From positions 1-7,648 of the forward strand of contig JAEYOB010000862.1 in NCBI GenBank assembly GCA_023412175.1: 7,648 nucleotides of DNA. Direction: 5' to 3'. The DNA is from Pseudomonadota bacterium. GTDB lineage: Bacteria > Pseudomonadota > Alphaproteobacteria > Azospirillales > Azospirillaceae. Below the pieces are notes generated by a model. It made no database searches. It worked only from the letters and a program-made list of their open reading frames with translations, and was not told the origin of the DNA. Positions 4,604 to 7,648 of this stretch are shown piece after piece; the stretch's first letter is position 1; every line of letters begins with the position of its first letter. The position numbers and the translations under genes are program-made.

Positions 4604-5380
4604 TCAGGTCTCCAACGCCGTGAAGTACAGCGGGTTCGCCTTCTGGACGTCGGCGATGGAGATCTGCAGGTCGTGGAGGTGCAGGTTGATCGCCTCGGCA
4701 GCGCGGTCCGGGTCGTGGTCGGCGACGGCGTCCGCGATCGCCTCGTGTTCCTTGACCACCATCCCCATCCGGCCGCGCACCGGCAGGGTCAGGCGCCGGA
4801 ACCGGTCGACCTGCACCTTCACCTGCTGGATCAGCGTCCAGAAACCGGGATAGCCCGCCGTCTCGGCGAGCAGCGCGTGGAACTCCTCATCGGCCTGATG
4901 GAAGCCGTCCTGGTCGCCGGCCGCCTCGCGCTCGCGCTGCACCTCCAGGCAGGCGCGCAGCCGGGCGATCTGGCTGCGGGTGGCGCGTTCGGCCGCGTAG
5001 CGCACCGTCGCCTCCTCCAGCACGCGGCGGATGGTGATGGCCTCCGGCAGCGCCGCAAGCGGGATGCGGGAGACGAAGGTGCCCGACTGCGGGAAGATCT
5101 CGATCAGGCCCTCGTCAGCCAGCTTCAGCACAGCCTCGCGCACCGGCGTGCGGCTGACGCCGTAGGTCTCGGCGACCTGCTTCTCGGCGATGGGCTCGCC
5201 GGGCTTGCGCCGCAGCGTGAGGATGTCGTCGCGCAGTTCACGGTAGATGGTGACCGACACCGTGGCGCCGCGCTGGACAGGCCGCGCGACCGCTCCCGCC
5301 AGAACGCGCCGGCGCGCCCGTACGGGCTTGGCGGCGCCTTGTTCCGTATCGGTTGCCGAGGTCTGCGAAGACTTTGTCAA
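4604..5380 (-). CDS. GntR-family regulator, FadR subfamily with FCD domain
   Basis: A 258-residue regulator. After a basic, Ala/Arg-rich N-terminal extension of about 40 residues comes the winged helix-turn-helix (IYRELRDDI, EKQVAETYGVSRTPVREAVLKLADEGLIE, then the wing FPQSGTFVS, about 45-105). The all-helical FCD effector domain follows, with the expected metal-site residues D164 and H168 (DEEFH), H212 (KEHEAI) and H234 (LHLHDL). FCD regulators usually bind small carboxylates such as sugar acids, amino-acid derivatives or dicarboxylates. No ATG or GTG start lies upstream before the in-frame stop. TTG 5380 is chosen because GGAG (5390-5387) lies 6 bases before it, while TTG 5386 directly abuts that GGAG. 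GTG about 43 residues in would still keep the DNA-binding domain but lacks a Shine-Dalgarno. Target genes are not visible in the window. Confidence 0.9.
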   Translation of the reverse strand: MTKSSQTSATDTEQGAAKPVRARRRVLAGAVARPVQRGATVSVTIYRELRDDILTLRRKPGEPIAEKQVAETYGVSRTPVREAVLKLADEGLIEIFPQSGTFVSRIPLAALPEAITIRRVLEEATVRYAAERATRSQIARLRACLEVQREREAAGDQDGFHQADEEFHALLAETAGYPGFWTLIQQVKVQVDRFRRLTLPVRGRMGMVVKEHEAIADAVADHDPDRAAEAINLHLHDLQISIADVQKANPLYFTALET

Positions 5381-5386
5381 TTCCAA

Positions 5387-5390
5387 CTCC
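5387..5390 (-). promoter_or_regulatory. ribosome binding site deciding the GntR TTG start
   Basis: GGAG on the - strand, 6 bases before TTG 5380 and 0 bases before TTG 5386. The spacing favours the former. Confidence 0.6.
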
Positions 5391-5518
5391 GATACCCAAA
5401 GGCTGGCGGCGGACCCGATCCGGTATCAGCGCTCCGCAGGCGTGCCCCGCAAAGGGTTCGCTCCTCCCGCTGTGTTGCGGCCCCCCGTGTTTCCGAAATG
5501 GCGCTTTCCATTGCCCCG

Positions 5519-5548
5519 ATCATACGGCCTCGCGCCGCGGAGCGTCAA
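5519..5548 (-). promoter_or_regulatory. strong candidate promoter for the GntR gene
   Basis: On the - strand, TTGACG (5548-5543, 5 of 6) and TATGAT (5524-5519, 5 of 6) are separated by 18 bases. It lies in the 200-base gap after the LysR stop, giving a start near 5512 and a leader of about 130 bases. It shows that the GntR gene is probably an independent unit and not merely read through from lysR. Confidence 0.65.
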
Positions 5549-5580
5549 ACGGCGCGGCCCCTGCGACGGCCATCGACGCA

Positions 5581-6585
5581 TCAGGGAGCGGTCGTTCCGA
5601 GATGGTCGGACATCCAGGCCTCCGCGGCCACGGGGTCGAAGCGGCGCTCCAGCGGGATGGCGTCGATGGCGGCGGCGCACACCTCGATGAAGGCCCGTTC
5701 CGCCCGGTTCAGCTTGGCGCCGGGGTTCCACATCAGGTGCAGATCGACCGGCGCCACCCCCTCCTCCGGCGGCAGCGGCCAGAGCCGGCCGTCGCGCACG
5801 TCGTGCTCGGCCACATGCTGGGGCAGCGGCCCCACGCCCAGCCCAGCGACGATCATGCGCCGCACCTCGTCCAGGTTGATCGAAGCGCCGACGATGCGGC
5901 TCTCGATGCCTTCCTGCGCGCGGAACACGGTCAACGGCGACAGCACCCCGCCGATCTGGTCCGAGGTGAAGGAGACGAACCCCTCGCTGCGCAGGTCGCT
6001 CAAGGTCAGGTCGCTCCGCCCGAACAACGGGTGCCGCGGCCCGCAGTAAAGACGGAAGAGTTGGCGCGCGAACAGCGCGTGGCCGACCAGCGGCGGCGGT
6101 TCGCGCATCAGGCAGAGGCCGAGCGACGCCGTCTTCTGCTGGATCGCCATGTGGATGTCGGCACTCGCCATCACGTCCAGGCGGAAGGTGACCTGCGGAT
6201 GCATGGCGTGGAAACGCTCCAGGATGACGTCGAAGAGCGGCGACTGGATGCGGCTGGCCAGCAGGATGCGGATATGGCCGGAGATTTCCTCGCGGATCTC
6301 ACGGATCAGCACGCCGAACCGCGAGATGTTGCCGTAGATCTCCAGAACCTCGGCGTAGATGACCGCGCCGGCCTCCGTCACCCGGAAGCGGCCATGGCCC
6401 CGCTCGATCAGACTGCGGCCGAGCTGGTCCTCCAGCCGCTTCAGCGCCTGACTGACCGCCGGCTGGGTCAAACCCAGACGGGAGGCCGCGCGCGTCACCC
6501 CCTGCTCCTGCACGATCACCATGAACGTGCGCAACAGATTCCAGTCCAACTGCTGGCCGAGACGCTCCAGATCGCGCACCGTCAT
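5581..6585 (-). CDS. LysR-type transcriptional regulator
   Basis: A 334-residue protein of typical LysR length. The N-terminal helix-turn-helix is clear: LDWNLLRTFMVIVQEQGVTRAASRLGLTQPAVSQALKRLEDQLG (13-56), followed by SLIERGHGRFRVTEAG. Residues about 90-310 form the periplasmic-binding-protein-like effector domain (GHIRILLAS, LFRLYCGPRHPLFG, VGASINLDEVRRMIVAGLGVGPLPQHVAE). The C-terminus is a little longer than usual. ATG 6585 is the only sensible start for the domain, yet it has no Shine-Dalgarno of its own; instead a 7-codon ORF with a perfect Shine-Dalgarno ends in ATGA overlap with it. It is divergent from the M20 deacylase gene, the usual LysR-target arrangement, so it probably activates or represses that gene in response to a related metabolite (inferred). 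Confidence 0.93.
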   Translation of the reverse strand: MTVRDLERLGQQLDWNLLRTFMVIVQEQGVTRAASRLGLTQPAVSQALKRLEDQLGRSLIERGHGRFRVTEAGAVIYAEVLEIYGNISRFGVLIREIREEISGHIRILLASRIQSPLFDVILERFHAMHPQVTFRLDVMASADIHMAIQQKTASLGLCLMREPPPLVGHALFARQLFRLYCGPRHPLFGRSDLTLSDLRSEGFVSFTSDQIGGVLSPLTVFRAQEGIESRIVGASINLDEVRRMIVAGLGVGPLPQHVAEHDVRDGRLWPLPPEEGVAPVDLHLMWNPGAKLNRAERAFIEVCAAAIDAIPLERRFDPVAAEAWMSDHLGTTAP

Positions 6586-6605
6586 CGGCAGAACCCCAGG
6601 GCCAT
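6582..6605 (-). CDS. 7-codon leader ORF coupled to lysR
   Basis: On the - strand, ATG 6605 starts MALGFCR and stops at TGA 6584-6582, whose first two bases are the TG of the lysR ATG (ATGA overlap). AAGGAGG (6616-6610) lies 4 bases upstream of this ATG. The lysR start has no ribosome site of its own, so ribosomes likely terminate here and reinitiate on lysR. The peptide itself need have no function. Alternatively the strong site serves the lysR ATG at a long 24-base distance. Confidence 0.5.
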   Translation of the reverse strand: MALGFCR

Positions 6606-6607
6606 AA

Positions 6608-7648
<1,041 letters not shown>

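Overview
The window is GC-rich (roughly two thirds G+C or more in the genes, with strong G/C third-position bias). Gene content and style (xenobiotic reductase, FCD-type GntR, LysR, M20 deacylase, tRNAs with encoded CCA) fit an alphaproteobacterium of the Rhodospirillales/Azospirillum kind. That assignment is an impression from composition and protein style, not a database result.

Layout. (1) 1-193: probable tail of an upstream + strand gene, a very stable hairpin, then nothing recognisable. (2) 194-690: four intact tRNA genes on the - strand in two tight pairs, Leu(CAG)-Ala(GGC) and Gly(GCC)-Gln(CTG), each pair with its own plausible sigma70-type promoter. (3) 745-3752, + strand: a three-gene module of MarR-type repressor, Bcr/CflA-type MFS drug exporter (ATGA overlap) and Old Yellow Enzyme of the YqjM/XenA class. 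A perfect palindrome lies inside the candidate marR promoter, and the marR message looks leaderless. The arrangement suggests a substrate-inducible export-plus-reduction response to electrophilic or aromatic toxicants. (4) 3753-4315: a 563-base non-coding stretch holding several hairpins, an AT-rich island (about 40% GC by hand count over 3961-4200), a good promoter and a textbook intrinsic terminator. Together the last two would define a short RNA of about 78 nt or an attenuated leader. (5) 4316-4537: a small unrecognised ORF, convergent with (6) a GntR/FadR-type FCD regulator (- strand, TTG start, own strong promoter). (7) A LysR-type regulator (- strand) that seems to be translated by coupling to a 7-codon upstream ORF. 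(8) Divergent from it, the first 275 codons of an M20 (ArgE/DapE-like) metallo-deacylase running off the window end.

How the genes work together: the MarR/MFS/OYE module is the clearest functional unit. The LysR gene and the M20 gene share a 218-base divergent intergenic region, so LysR is the obvious candidate regulator of the deacylase. The GntR regulator has no evident target in the window.

I see no CRISPR array, transposase, integrase, toxin-antitoxin pair or defence gene. Most of the window is ordinary chromosome. The least explained part is the AT-rich intergenic segment with the putative small RNA or attenuator, followed by the lysR leader ORF.
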